Notes: generated by a model from the sequence alone, not told the origin. A stretch of 7,245 nt of DNA from an uncultured Gammaproteobacteria bacterium (GCA_905480305.1 CAJQPV010000169.1:1-7245), one strand, 5' to 3'. Positions 1-6,807 are shown, numbered from the stretch's first letter. Translations and numbers: made by a program.

Positions 1-28
1 CGTCCGGGTAATCCTGTAATATAAAACC

Positions 29-697
29 ATGAAAGCAATGATCCTTGCGGCCGGTCGCGGCGAGCGAATGCGGCCACTGACCGACACTGTACCGAAACCG
101 CTGCTGCGCATTGGCGGACAAACGCTGATCGAGCGCCAGGTACACGCGCTTGCCAGAGCGGGCATTACCGAACTGGTAATCAACCATGCCTGGCTGGGTG
201 AACAGATTGAAAAGGCGCTGGGCGATGGTGATGCCTATGGCGTCAGCATTCAATATTCCGCTGAGACCGGCGGGTCACTGGAAACCGGGGGCGGCATTCT
301 GAATGCACTGCCATTGCTGGGTGCTGAGCCCTTTATTGTTGTGAATGCAGATATCTGGACCGATTTTCCATTTGATTCGTTGCCCTCAAGTCCGGACGGC
401 CTGGCTCACCTGGTGATGGTGGATAATCCGGAACAACACCCGAACGGCGATTTCTCCCTGTCCAACGGACGGCTCTCACAAAGCGGGCCGGCGATGCTGA
501 CTTTCAGTGGCATTGGTGTGTATCGGCCGGAACTGTTTGCAGACTGCAGTCCCGGTGCGTTTCCGCTTGGACCGGTGTTGAGAAAACGCATGGATGCGGG
601 GCAGGTCAGTGGGGAACGTTTCACCGGCAGCTGGTTTGATATAGGCACTGCTGAACGTTTGGACGCTGTAAACCGTGTGATTATCAACCTGCAATGA
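29..697 (+). CDS. murU: N-acetylmuramate alpha-1-phosphate uridylyltransferase MurU
   Basis: MurU transfers UMP from UTP to MurNAc-1-phosphate, giving UDP-MurNAc. This is the last step of the cell-wall recycling route that bypasses MurA and de novo UDP-MurNAc synthesis, and it works in the cytoplasm. The 222-residue protein has the full nucleotidyltransferase signature at residues 6-25 (LAAGRGERMRPL, then VPKPL with Lys23 as the expected catalytic lysine). It also has INHAWLG at 51-57, LETGGGI at 84-90, the metal-binding NADIW at 106-110, LTFSGIGV at 157-164 and the C-terminal GSWFDIGTAERL at 200-211. These match Pseudomonas MurU as I remember it, and length is normal. The ATG at 29 gives the conserved MKAMILAAG start; no clear Shine-Dalgarno precedes it, so translation may be coupled to an upstream gene, expected to be the kinase amgK but outside the window. 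The downstream gene starts 53 bases later. The alternative is a generic sugar-1-phosphate nucleotidyltransferase (RmlA/RfbA-like), which is less likely. Confidence 0.93.
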   Translation: MKAMILAAGRGERMRPLTDTVPKPLLRIGGQTLIERQVHALARAGITELVINHAWLGEQIEKALGDGDAYGVSIQYSAETGGSLETGGGILNALPLLGAEPFIVVNADIWTDFPFDSLPSSPDGLAHLVMVDNPEQHPNGDFSLSNGRLSQSGPAMLTFSGIGVYRPELFADCSPGAFPLGPVLRKRMDAGQVSGERFTGSWFDIGTAERLDAVNRVIINLQ

Positions 698-750
698 TGG
701 CGCTGCCGGCCAGCAGTCGGCAACACCGGATCTGAGGGAGTAACAGGGTT

Positions 751-2187
751 ATGGGTCAGGAAATCGAGGCGGCGAGATTTACACCGAATGACTTCGTTGA
801 GTATGCAGAACGCCTGCATACCGAAACAGCTTTGCTGGGCGAATGGTTCGACGCCGATGTTTTTTCTCCACGTGATCACATGGGTGGCTATGAACTCGAG
901 GCCTGGCTGATCGATAGTCAGGCGCGCCCGGCACCGTTGAACCAGGCCTTTCTGAAGCAGCTTGATAACCCGATGGTTGTGCCTGAACTGTCGTTCTTTA
1001 ATGTCGAACTCAATGATCACCCGCAGCACCTGTCGGGGTCGGCGTTCAGCCGCTTTGAAGCGAGCCTCGGCGCGACCTGGCAACAATGCAGGGAGGCAGC
1101 GGCAACCCTGGATGCGCGTCTGTTAATGATTGGTATCCTGCCAACGCTGCAAGAATCAGAGCTGACCCAGGCCAATATGTCTGACCTGAAGCGTTACCGT
1201 GCGCTCAATGAGCAGATACTGCGGTTGCGTGAGGGGCGGCCGCTGCAGCTGGATATCAGCGGCCAGCAGCATCTGCGGGTAGCGCATAATAACGTCATGC
1301 TGGAAGCGGCGACCACCTCCTTTCAGTTGCATCTTAAAATACATCCGCGTCTCGCAAAACGTGCCATGAACGCGGCCATGATTGCCTCGGCGCCGATGGT
1401 GGCTGTAGCGGCGAACTCGCCCTGGCTGTTTGGCCATGATCTGTGGAGTGAGACGCGCATTCCCCTGTTTGAGCAGTCTGTCGAGGTGGGTGGTTTCGCC
1501 GGCGCCAGTCACGGACCGATGCGGCGGGTAACCTTTGGTTCCGGTTATGTGAGGAAATCTGTTTTCGAATGTTTTGTTGAGAACGAGCAGCACTATCCCT
1601 TGCTGTTGCCAAAGCCGTTTCATGACGGACTCGAACAGATGTCACATGTACGCTTGCACAATGGCACTATCTGGCGCTGGAACCGGCCACTGATTGGTTT
1701 TGATTATGACGGTATGCCGCACCTGCGTATTGAACACCGCACTATACCCGGTGGACCGACAATTCCGGATATGATTGCCAATGCTGCGCTGTTTTACGGG
1801 CTTATGCAGACTTTGATGACGGCAGATATTCCTCCGGAAGAACAGCTGGCCTTTTCAGTGGCGCGCGATAATTTTTATACCGCTGCACATCACGGGCTGG
1901 ATGCGCAGGTCACCTGGCTGGATGGCAATCGTGGCAGTGTGCAGAAACTGTTACTGGAGCAGTTGCTGCCGATGGCGAGACTGGGTTTGCAGCAAATGGA
2001 GATAGATGTCGATGATATCAACCGCTACCTTGCGATTATTGAAGCCCGTTTGCTGACTGGCCAGACAGGTAGCGTCTGGCAGCGGGCCTATGTGGCACAG
2101 CATGGCGACAACATGGCGGCAATGACGCAGGCGTATCATGCGCATCAGGAAACAGGCGTGCCGGTGCACGAATGGGATTTGAAGTAA
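751..2187 (+). CDS. GCS2-family carboxylate-amine ligase (glutamate-cysteine ligase-like)
   Basis: This 478-residue protein resembles the GCS2 branch of glutamate-cysteine ligases (the YbdK/EgtA/plant GSH1 superfamily, glutamine-synthetase-like fold). These enzymes use ATP to join the carboxylate of glutamate or a related acid to an amine. Visible landmarks are YELEAWLID at 47-55, where the first acidic metal or ATP ligand is expected, VELNDHPQ at 85-92, LMIGILPTL at 125-133, the substrate-strand motif TSFQLHLKI at 189-197, and the strongest block, LRIEHRTIPGGPTIPDMIAN at 325-344, which contains the Arg/Glu pair and GPT loop. The ATG at 751 is preceded by a strong GAGGGAG Shine-Dalgarno at 734-740, ten bases upstream. 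It lies between murU and an AstE-like amidohydrolase 13 bases downstream, and no glutathione synthetase is nearby. A role as a true GshA is possible, but the context favours ligation of glutamate to some other amine. The substrate is unknown; fold assignment is confident, function is not. Confidence 0.82.
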   Translation: MGQEIEAARFTPNDFVEYAERLHTETALLGEWFDADVFSPRDHMGGYELEAWLIDSQARPAPLNQAFLKQLDNPMVVPELSFFNVELNDHPQHLSGSAFSRFEASLGATWQQCREAAATLDARLLMIGILPTLQESELTQANMSDLKRYRALNEQILRLREGRPLQLDISGQQHLRVAHNNVMLEAATTSFQLHLKIHPRLAKRAMNAAMIASAPMVAVAANSPWLFGHDLWSETRIPLFEQSVEVGGFAGASHGPMRRVTFGSGYVRKSVFECFVENEQHYPLLLPKPFHDGLEQMSHVRLHNGTIWRWNRPLIGFDYDGMPHLRIEHRTIPGGPTIPDMIANAALFYGLMQTLMTADIPPEEQLAFSVARDNFYTAAHHGLDAQVTWLDGNRGSVQKLLLEQLLPMARLGLQQMEIDVDDINRYLAIIEARLLTGQTGSVWQRAYVAQHGDNMAAMTQAYHAHQETGVPVHEWDLK

Positions 2188-2190
2188 CCG

Positions 2191-2220
2191 GAAATAAATA
2201 ATGCTCAATGAAATAAATAA
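2191..2220 (+). repeat. 11-base direct repeat flanking the start codon of the AstE-like gene
   Basis: GAAATAAATAA occurs at 2191-2201 and again at 2210-2220, with the ATG start (2201-2203) overlapping the end of the first copy. The region is purine/A-rich and probably unstructured, which is a recognised way to favour ribosome entry where the Shine-Dalgarno is weak (only GGAAA at 2190-2194 here). A second, out-of-frame ATG at 2208 opens a two-codon mini-ORF (ATG AAA TAA). The repeat may have arisen by a short duplication. Its regulatory meaning is inference. Confidence 0.6.
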
Positions 2221-3214
2221 ACTGCCTGATGGGCTGCTGGAATGCCCGCTGGAATCACTCGAGAGTTTGCTGGGCGGGCCGACCCTGATACATCTGCCGG
2301 GGCGCCGGCCTGAGCCGCTGTTTGTAACAGTGCTGGCGCATGGTAACGAAAGTACCGGTTTTTACGCGTTGCAGGCGTTGCTGAAGAAGTATCGTGATCA
2401 GGAACTGCCGCGTGCCTTGTCGGTTTTTATCGGTAATGTCGCTGCAGCCAGCCAGGGCCTGCGTTTTCTGGACGGGCAGTCGGATTACAACCGTGTCTGG
2501 CCGGGGACCGAACAGCCAGATGCGCCGGAAACCGTCATGATGCAACAGGTGGTCGACAGCATGCGCGCGCGCAAGGCCTTTGCCAGTATTGACGTTCACA
2601 ATAATACCGGTATCAATCCACACTACGGCTGTATTAACCGTGTCGATAACCAGTTCCTGCATCTGGCCTCGCTGTTCAGCCGTACCGTGGTGTATTTTAT
2701 TCGCCCCACGGGAGTGCAATCAATGGCGATGTCCGGTGTCTGTCCTGCGGTGACCATTGAGTGCGGCAAGCCTGACCATGAGTATGGTATGGCACATGCC
2801 CAGGATTACATGGATGCCTGCCTGCATCTGGCCGAGCTGCCACAACATCCGGTCGCCTCACATGATGTTGACCTGTTTCACACGGTTGCGGTTGTGAAGG
2901 TCCCCGAGGCAGTCAGTTTTGGTTTTGGCGATGATCCAGCTGACCTGCAACTGGTGGCTAATCTCGATCATCTGAATTTCAGGGAGCTGCCGGCAGGAAC
3001 CGGGCTGGGTCAGGTGAGAGCAGGCGCAGATGTCTGGCTGGAGGTTACGGATGATAACAAGCAGTCGGCGTATGAGCGTTATTTCAATATTGAAGACGGC
3101 ATGCTGGTAACGGCACGACCGTTAATGCCGTCGATGTTTACCCTTGATGAACGCATTATCCGTCAGGATTGCCTGGGCTACCTGATGGAAAGGCTGCTGC
3201 CGGAAAGCGGCTGA
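2201..3214 (+). CDS. AstE/AspA-family zinc-dependent amidohydrolase (succinylglutamate desuccinylase/aspartoacylase-like)
   Basis: This 337-residue protein belongs to the AstE_AspA family, which hydrolyses N-acylated amino acids (succinylglutamate, N-acetylaspartate) with one zinc ion in a carboxypeptidase-like fold. The zinc signature AHGNESTGF lies at 46-54 (His47, Glu50). The third ligand is in IDVHNNTGINP at 130-140 (His133). The expected catalytic glutamate is in VTIECGKPDHEYG at 184-196 (Glu187). Residues 95-101 (SDYNRVWPG region) supply the substrate-binding Asn-Arg pair usual for the family. The C-terminal third is a beta-rich domain, as in AstE/AspA. No other astABCD genes are present, so arginine catabolism by the AST pathway is unlikely. 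Placement 13 bases after the GCS2-type ligase suggests that it hydrolyses an amide made by, or related to, that enzyme. The frame of this gene continues directly into the next gene apart from its TGA stop. Family call is firm; substrate is unknown. Confidence 0.87.
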   Translation: MLNEINKLPDGLLECPLESLESLLGGPTLIHLPGRRPEPLFVTVLAHGNESTGFYALQALLKKYRDQELPRALSVFIGNVAAASQGLRFLDGQSDYNRVWPGTEQPDAPETVMMQQVVDSMRARKAFASIDVHNNTGINPHYGCINRVDNQFLHLASLFSRTVVYFIRPTGVQSMAMSGVCPAVTIECGKPDHEYGMAHAQDYMDACLHLAELPQHPVASHDVDLFHTVAVVKVPEAVSFGFGDDPADLQLVANLDHLNFRELPAGTGLGQVRAGADVWLEVTDDNKQSAYERYFNIEDGMLVTARPLMPSMFTLDERIIRQDCLGYLMERLLPESG

Positions 3215-3223
3215 CCTTTTACC

Positions 3224-4309
3224 GTGGTATTGCGTTCTCCCCACCTGTTGCTGGCACTGTCCGGCCACGGTTTCGGACATCTGGCGCAGGCTGCGCCGGT
3301 TGTGAACGCCCTGCGCAAGCAGTTGCCGCAACTGCTTCTCAGCGTTTGCGGCAGTCTGCCGCGTGCGGTGGTGGCTGCCAGGCTTGATGGTGAATTTGGT
3401 TACCAGCAGACAGCTCTGGACCCGGTATTGTGCATGCGCAGTGCCTGGGAAGTAGATGCGCTGGCATCAAGGCAGGTCTACCGGACGTTTCATCGTGACT
3501 GGCAACCCGGGTTGCAGTCCGATCTCGATTTGTTGCAGCAGTTACAGCCTGATCTGGTGCTGGCAGATATACCCTATCGCATACTCTCGGCTGCCGCAGC
3601 ACAGAAAATCCCGACAGTGGCATTGTGTTCGCTGAACTGGGCGAGCATCTACGCGGCTTACTGCGACGACAGTTCTGAAGACAGGCAGATCATCGGGCAA
3701 ATGAATGTTGCTTATCGTTCTGCAAGAATGTTTCTTGCGCCGACGCCATCGATTGGCATGCCGGAGCTGGATAACGTCACTGCTATCGGCCCCATCGCCC
3801 GCACCGGACTGCGGCAGCAGCAGTCCCTGTTGCAAAATTGTGCGGCTGGCATGGACCAGCGTCCTGTGCTGGTTGCGCTCGGCGGGATTGCCATGCAGTT
3901 GCCCGTCGACAACTGGCCTCGTATCGAAGGTGTCGTCTGGATTTTTGCGGAAGCGCTGCCGAGTGATCGTGCTGACATGGTTAATCTTGATGCGCTGGGG
4001 AGGCGCTTTATTGATGTGCTGGCTTCAAGTGACGCGGTGTTAACCAAGCCGGGTTATGGCACGTATGCAGAAGCTGTCTGTAACGGGGTGCCGGTGCTCA
4101 CCATTGAGCGAAAGGACTGGCCGGAAACGGAATTTCTCAACAGCTGGGTAGTGCAGCATGGTCAGCTGGAAGTGATCACGGCAGAACAGTTTCACTCCGG
4201 ACAGTTTGCCCGGCCGCTTGCCCGTTTGCTGGACAAGCCTGGCGGTAGCGCCCGGGAACCCGCCGGCATTGCACAGGCCGCTGCCCTGGTAGCTGATTTC
4301 TTTTGCTAG
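3224..4309 (+). CDS. GT-B glycosyltransferase-like protein, L-arabinokinase N-terminal-like
   Basis: A 361-residue protein with a two-Rossmann GT-B layout. The N-terminal loop [17 protein letters not shown] at 10-26 is typical of MurG/MGT-type glycosyltransferases. [11 protein letters not shown] at 111-121 closes the N-terminal domain, followed by [11 protein letters not shown] at 137-147, a [11 protein letters not shown] hinge strand at 214-224, and the C-terminal donor site [19 protein letters not shown] at 274-292 with [10 protein letters not shown] at 296-305. From memory, the order GHGFGH / NW(S/A).IYA.Y / K.GYGT..EA / R.D..E..FL matches the N-terminal domain of plant L-arabinokinase (ARA1), here without the GHMP kinase half. 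It starts at GTG 3224: the first internal ATG is at residue 71 and would remove the glycine loop. No good Shine-Dalgarno exists, so it is probably translated by reinitiation from the gene ending 9 bases upstream. Its TAG overlaps the stop of convergent lipA. Donor and acceptor sugars are unknown. Confidence 0.78.
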   Translation: MVLRSPHLLLALSGHGFGHLAQAAPVVNALRKQLPQLLLSVCGSLPRAVVAARLDGEFGYQQTALDPVLCMRSAWEVDALASRQVYRTFHRDWQPGLQSDLDLLQQLQPDLVLADIPYRILSAAAAQKIPTVALCSLNWASIYAAYCDDSSEDRQIIGQMNVAYRSARMFLAPTPSIGMPELDNVTAIGPIARTGLRQQQSLLQNCAAGMDQRPVLVALGGIAMQLPVDNWPRIEGVVWIFAEALPSDRADMVNLDALGRRFIDVLASSDAVLTKPGYGTYAEAVCNGVPVLTIERKDWPETEFLNSWVVQHGQLEVITAEQFHSGQFARPLARLLDKPGGSAREPAGIAQAAALVADFFC

Positions 4310-5250
4310 TTTTGTTGCAGCGCTGTTTTTGCCTGCTGGTCTGCATGGTAGGAGGAGCGCACCATCGGTCCGCTGGCGACGTGGGTGAAGCCCAGTGCAT
4401 AGCCAAGCTCACCGAGTCGATCAAATTCATCCGGGTGCACATAGCGGTCCAGTGCCAGGTGATGCACGCTGGGTTGCAGGTATTGCCCGAGAGTCAGCAT
4501 GTCGCAGTCATGTTCACGCAGGTCACGCATGACCTGTTCAACTTCTTCTATGGTTTCACCCACACCCAGCATCAGTCCCGACTTGGTCGGTACTTCCGGA
4601 TGCAGTGCCTTGAAGCGTTTCAGCAGGTTCAGTGACCAGGCATAGTCCGAACCGGGGCGCACCTTCTTGTACAGGCCGGGGACCGTCTCCAGGTTATGGT
4701 TGAATACATCCGGTGGCGATTTGACCAGGATATCCAGCGCCCGATCCATGCGGCCACGAAAGTCCGGTACCAGCACCTCGATCTTGATGTCCGGGCTGTA
4801 TTTTCGGATGGTCTCGATACATTGCGTGAAATGCCCGGCGCCGCCATCACGCAGGTCATCACGGTCGACAGAAGTAACGACTACATAGCTCAGTCCCATG
4901 GCGCTGATGGTGCGCCCGAGGTTTTCCGGTTCATTCATATCCAGCGGGTCGGGGCGTCCGTGTGCCACGTCGCAGAACGGGCAACGGCGTGTACAGATGT
5001 CCCCCATGATCATGAAGGTGGCGGTACCACCGGCAAAACATTCGCCGATATTCGGGCAAGAGGCTTCTTCGCACACGGTGTGCAGCTGATTGTCGCGCAA
5101 TACTTCCTTGAGACGCGAAACGGCTGGATGTGACGGCGACTTGGCACGGATCCACGGCGGCTTGCGCTGTGGCCTGACAGTGGTTTCTATTTTAATAGGG
5201 ATGCGCGCGGTCTTGGCTGCGCCACGTTGTTTGCGTTCAGTGGTGCTCAT
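4306..5250 (-). CDS. lipA: Lipoyl synthase LipA (radical SAM)
   Basis: LipA inserts two sulfur atoms at C6 and C8 of the octanoyl chain on lipoyl domains of 2-oxoacid dehydrogenases and the glycine cleavage H protein, completing the endogenous lipoate pathway. The 314-residue protein (E. coli LipA is about 320) has both iron-sulfur clusters. The auxiliary cluster CX4CX5C is at Cys60, Cys65 and Cys71 ([12 protein letters not shown]) and the radical SAM CX3CX2C is at Cys86, Cys90 and Cys93 (CTRRCPFC). Further motifs are [17 protein letters not shown] at 124-140, NHNLETVP at 184-191, the [10 protein letters not shown] block at 224-233 and the C-terminal RSSYHA at 298-303, whose serine ligates the sacrificial cluster. 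The N-terminus (1-40) is basic and proline-rich, as usual. The ATG at 5250 overlaps the lipB stop as ATGA, so the two are translationally coupled. The 3' end shares four bases with the convergent glycosyltransferase-like gene. Confidence 0.98.
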   Translation of the reverse strand: MSTTERKQRGAAKTARIPIKIETTVRPQRKPPWIRAKSPSHPAVSRLKEVLRDNQLHTVCEEASCPNIGECFAGGTATFMIMGDICTRRCPFCDVAHGRPDPLDMNEPENLGRTISAMGLSYVVVTSVDRDDLRDGGAGHFTQCIETIRKYSPDIKIEVLVPDFRGRMDRALDILVKSPPDVFNHNLETVPGLYKKVRPGSDYAWSLNLLKRFKALHPEVPTKSGLMLGVGETIEEVEQVMRDLREHDCDMLTLGQYLQPSVHHLALDRYVHPDEFDRLGELGYALGFTHVASGPMVRSSYHADQQAKTALQQN

Positions 5251-5876
5251 GCTGTTGTCTTGTCCAGTAATCGTTCAAAGTGTGTCTGGAACTGTTTGCG
5301 GATGGTTTCCATCGAGGCATCAATTCCCAGGTCTTTTAGTTGGGTCACTTCAAGGCCGCTGTATCCACAGGGATCAATCATTGAGAATGGAGACAGATCC
5401 ATATCAACGTTGAGACTAAGCCCGTGAAAGGAACAACCCTTGCGTATACGCAAACCCAGTGCCGCCAGCTTGCGGTCTTTAACGTAAACTCCCGGTGCCT
5501 TGTCGCGACGCTGTGCATCGAGCGAGTAGTCAGTAAGTAAATCAATGACACTCTGCTCCAGGATTCTGACCAGTGATTGTACACCCAGCTGGCGCCGCTT
5601 GATGTCCAGCAGCGGATAGACGATCAGCTGGCCGGGGCCATGGTAGGTTACCTGACCGCCCCGGTCTACGTTGATGACCGGTATAACGCCGGTGTTATGC
5701 AGGTATTCCTGCTTGCCGTTGCGTCCGAGGGTGAATACCGGCGGGTGTTGTAGAAACCAGATTTCGTCCGGGGTATTGGCACTGCGCGCGTCCGTAAAAG
5801 CCTGCATATCATTCCAGGCGGATCGGTAGTCTGTCAGACCAAGCTGTCTGATGGTCAGGGCAGGTGGGGCAGGCAT
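5247..5876 (-). CDS. lipB: Octanoyltransferase LipB (lipoyl(octanoyl) transferase)
   Basis: LipB moves octanoate from octanoyl-ACP to the lysine of lipoyl domains through a thioester intermediate; LipA then adds sulfur. With the start at 5876 the protein has 209 residues, close to the family norm. It shows the [12 protein letters not shown] block at 41-52, the signature [13 protein letters not shown] at 72-84, the catalytic lysine in [11 protein letters not shown] (Lys136), [11 protein letters not shown] at 147-157, and the catalytic cysteine in [14 protein letters not shown] (Cys170). The frame is open upstream to an ATG at 5945, but those 23 extra residues are serine/arginine-rich, unlike LipB, and overlap the end of ybeD. 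The ATG at 5876 leaves a 16-base gap after ybeD and gives a conventional N-terminus, so I chose it, although no good Shine-Dalgarno precedes it. The stop TGA overlaps the lipA ATG (ATGA), implying coupled translation. Confidence 0.97.
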   Translation of the reverse strand: MPAPPALTIRQLGLTDYRSAWNDMQAFTDARSANTPDEIWFLQHPPVFTLGRNGKQEYLHNTGVIPVINVDRGGQVTYHGPGQLIVYPLLDIKRRQLGVQSLVRILEQSVIDLLTDYSLDAQRRDKAPGVYVKDRKLAALGLRIRKGCSFHGLSLNVDMDLSPFSMIDPCGYSGLEVTQLKDLGIDASMETIRKQFQTHFERLLDKTTA

Positions 5877-5892
5877 GCTGGAGCGGCGCAGT

Positions 5893-6162
5893 TCAGATGG
5901 CCATGATGACTGCCTCGCAGTCGACCAGGTCCTGGTAGATGGCATCCAGTTGTGCGCGGCTGGTGGCTTTGACCCTGACGGTAACAGATACGTAATTACC
6001 TGCCTTGCTCTCGCGTGTATAGACCGCCGCTTCAGTCAGGTCGGGGGCATGACGGCGGACAATCTCGACGACAATAATATCCAGTTCACAGTCTGTCTTT
6101 CCCATTGCCTTGACGGGAAACTCGCAGGGGAACTTCAGGGGGCTTTCATCTTCATCGCTCAT
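5893..6162 (-). CDS. ybeD: YbeD/DUF493 family small protein
   Basis: An 89-residue homologue of E. coli YbeD, a small alpha/beta protein with an ACT-like fold and no settled biochemical role. Family landmarks are [11 protein letters not shown] at 11-21, followed by a helix ending in VRRHAPDL (35-42), then [22 protein letters not shown] across 55-76. Length is close to E. coli YbeD (87). Its position directly before lipB, as in E. coli and many gammaproteobacteria, supports the call and has led to suggestions of a link to lipoate metabolism, but that link is unproven. The ATG at 6162 gives the expected N-terminus. The nearest Shine-Dalgarno-like GGAG (complement of 6180-6183) is 17 bases away, unusually far, and there is no conventional start codon in frame closer to it. 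Confidence 0.93.
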   Translation of the reverse strand: MSDEDESPLKFPCEFPVKAMGKTDCELDIIVVEIVRRHAPDLTEAAVYTRESKAGNYVSVTVRVKATSRAQLDAIYQDLVDCEAVIMAI

Positions 6163-6223
6163 GATGCAAGTGTAACAATCTCCTTGTCCGGACTCACGCT
6201 TCGCATGGTCTGGATGTGTGTCA

Positions 6224-6256
6224 GGGTTATCAACCGCCGGTTTGTGCCGGATACCC
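6224..6256 (-). other. Imperfect hairpin just after the DUF4124 gene stop
   Basis: Read on the - strand, the bases right after the DUF4124 stop codon fold as GGGTAT-CCGG, loop CACAAA, CCGG, a six-base one-sided bulge, then ATAACCC. A tighter alternative dyad, AACCG-C-CGGTT, lies at 6232-6242. No T-run follows, so this is not a canonical intrinsic terminator. It could be a 3'-end stabilising hairpin or part of a factor-dependent terminator between the DUF4124 gene and ybeD. Confidence 0.35.
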
Positions 6257-6258
6257 GT

Positions 6259-6807
6259 TTAATAATGCGGCATGCCGGGCGTTTTACCCAGCGATGAACG
6301 CGGCTTGCTCGGGCGTGGATTACCCGGACGATTGCCATGACCCGGACGGTTGCCATGACCGGGACGATTGCCATGCCCCGGACGGTATCCATGACCGGGG
6401 TGACGCCGGTATCGCGGGTAGTACGGATAGGCAGGGTAGTAGCTGCGGTTGTCGTCAGAATAAGCATTCTGTAACGCGGCCTGTGCTTCGGCGCGGGCCT
6501 TGCTGGCCTGGGCATCCGCCTGTCTTTTCTCGGCGGCAAGTTTCTCGTTCTCCAGCCGGCGAGTTTGCATGCGCTCGGCCTGGTTGATCACAGAATAGAA
6601 GCCATCATCAGTCGTTGTATCGGGGCCGGCACCGCTGGCCGGGAGTACCTCCAGCAGCTCGACATCGGCAGTGGTGTTCGCGGGCGGTGTTTCGCTGAAA
6701 TGCGTGGTACCACTGTCATCAATCCAGGTGTAGACCTGTTCGGCCGCATTGGCAGAGAGGGGTAGTGTGGCTAGCGCGCACAGGAGGATTTGGCTGGTTC
6801 GATTCAT
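6259..6807 (-). CDS. Exported DUF4124 domain protein with glycine/histidine/arginine repeat tail
   Basis: A 182-residue envelope protein of unknown function. Residues 1-22 are a Sec signal peptide: MNRTSQ, a hydrophobic core LLCALATLPL, then SANAAE with likely cleavage after Ala21 or Ala22. Cys10 sits inside the core and is not a lipobox. A DUF4124 domain follows at about 23-60, with the typical QVYTWIDDSGTTHFSETPP start (24-42). Residues 76-115 are rich in Ala, Glu, Lys, Arg and Gln and probably form a helix or coiled coil. A Tyr/Pro-rich linker (122-134) leads to HGYRPG followed by three copies of HGNRPG (139-162) and a Pro/Ser/Lys tail. The tail is basic and histidine-rich, so it could bind metal or anionic envelope polymers, but this is inference. 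It lies 96 bases upstream of ybeD on the same strand and may share its transcript. Only a weak GAGA-like ribosome site precedes the ATG at 6807. Confidence 0.85.
   Translation of the reverse strand: MNRTSQILLCALATLPLSANAAEQVYTWIDDSGTTHFSETPPANTTADVELLEVLPASGAGPDTTTDDGFYSVINQAERMQTRRLENEKLAAEKRQADAQASKARAEAQAALQNAYSDDNRSYYPAYPYYPRYRRHPGHGYRPGHGNRPGHGNRPGHGNRPGNPRPSKPRSSLGKTPGMPHY
6323..6394 (-). repeat. Four 18-base tandem repeats encoding HGxRPG hexapeptides
   Basis: Four adjacent 18-base units lie at 6323-6340, 6341-6358, 6359-6376 and 6377-6394. On the + strand the first reads CCCGGACGATTGCCATGA; the second differs from it at one position and the others at three or four. Each encodes one hexapeptide in the DUF4124 protein (three HGNRPG and one HGYRPG). 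The unit length is a multiple of three, so gain or loss of copies would keep the frame. Confidence 0.9.

Noticed and set aside
1..24. Possible tail of an upstream gene (frame 1 open, ending in TAA at 22-24; frame 2 ending in TAA at 15-17).
   Set aside because: Only five to seven codons are visible and neither tail is recognisable as AmgK, so no gene can be claimed.
17..28. TAATAT just before murU, as if a -10 for a leaderless transcript.
   Set aside because: No matching -35 can be judged within 28 bases and the gene is more likely internal to an operon.
406..1086. Long - strand open frame of 226 codons across the end of murU and start of the ligase gene.
   Set aside because: It is antisense to two genes with clear family motifs and its translation is low-complexity, Arg-rich and unlike any family.
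1156..1645. Two overlapping - strand open frames inside the ligase gene.
   Set aside because: Both are antisense shadows of a GC-rich gene; neither has a ribosome site or recognisable motifs.
4696..5133. + strand open frame of 145 codons inside lipA.
   Set aside because: It is fully antisense to lipA, whose cysteine motifs prove the coding strand.
5877..5945. N-terminal extension of LipB to the ATG at 5945.
   Set aside because: The 23 extra residues overlap ybeD, resemble no LipB N-terminus, and a standard start exists at 5876.
5851..6297. + strand open frame of 148 codons opposite ybeD and the gap beyond it.
   Set aside because: Antisense to ybeD and the ends of its neighbours, no ribosome site, no family resemblance.
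6159..6539. - strand open frame of 126 codons overlapping the DUF4124 gene in another frame, with its own repeats.
   Set aside because: The repeats are the out-of-frame reading of the HGNRPG repeats; the signal peptide and DUF4124 domain are in the other frame.
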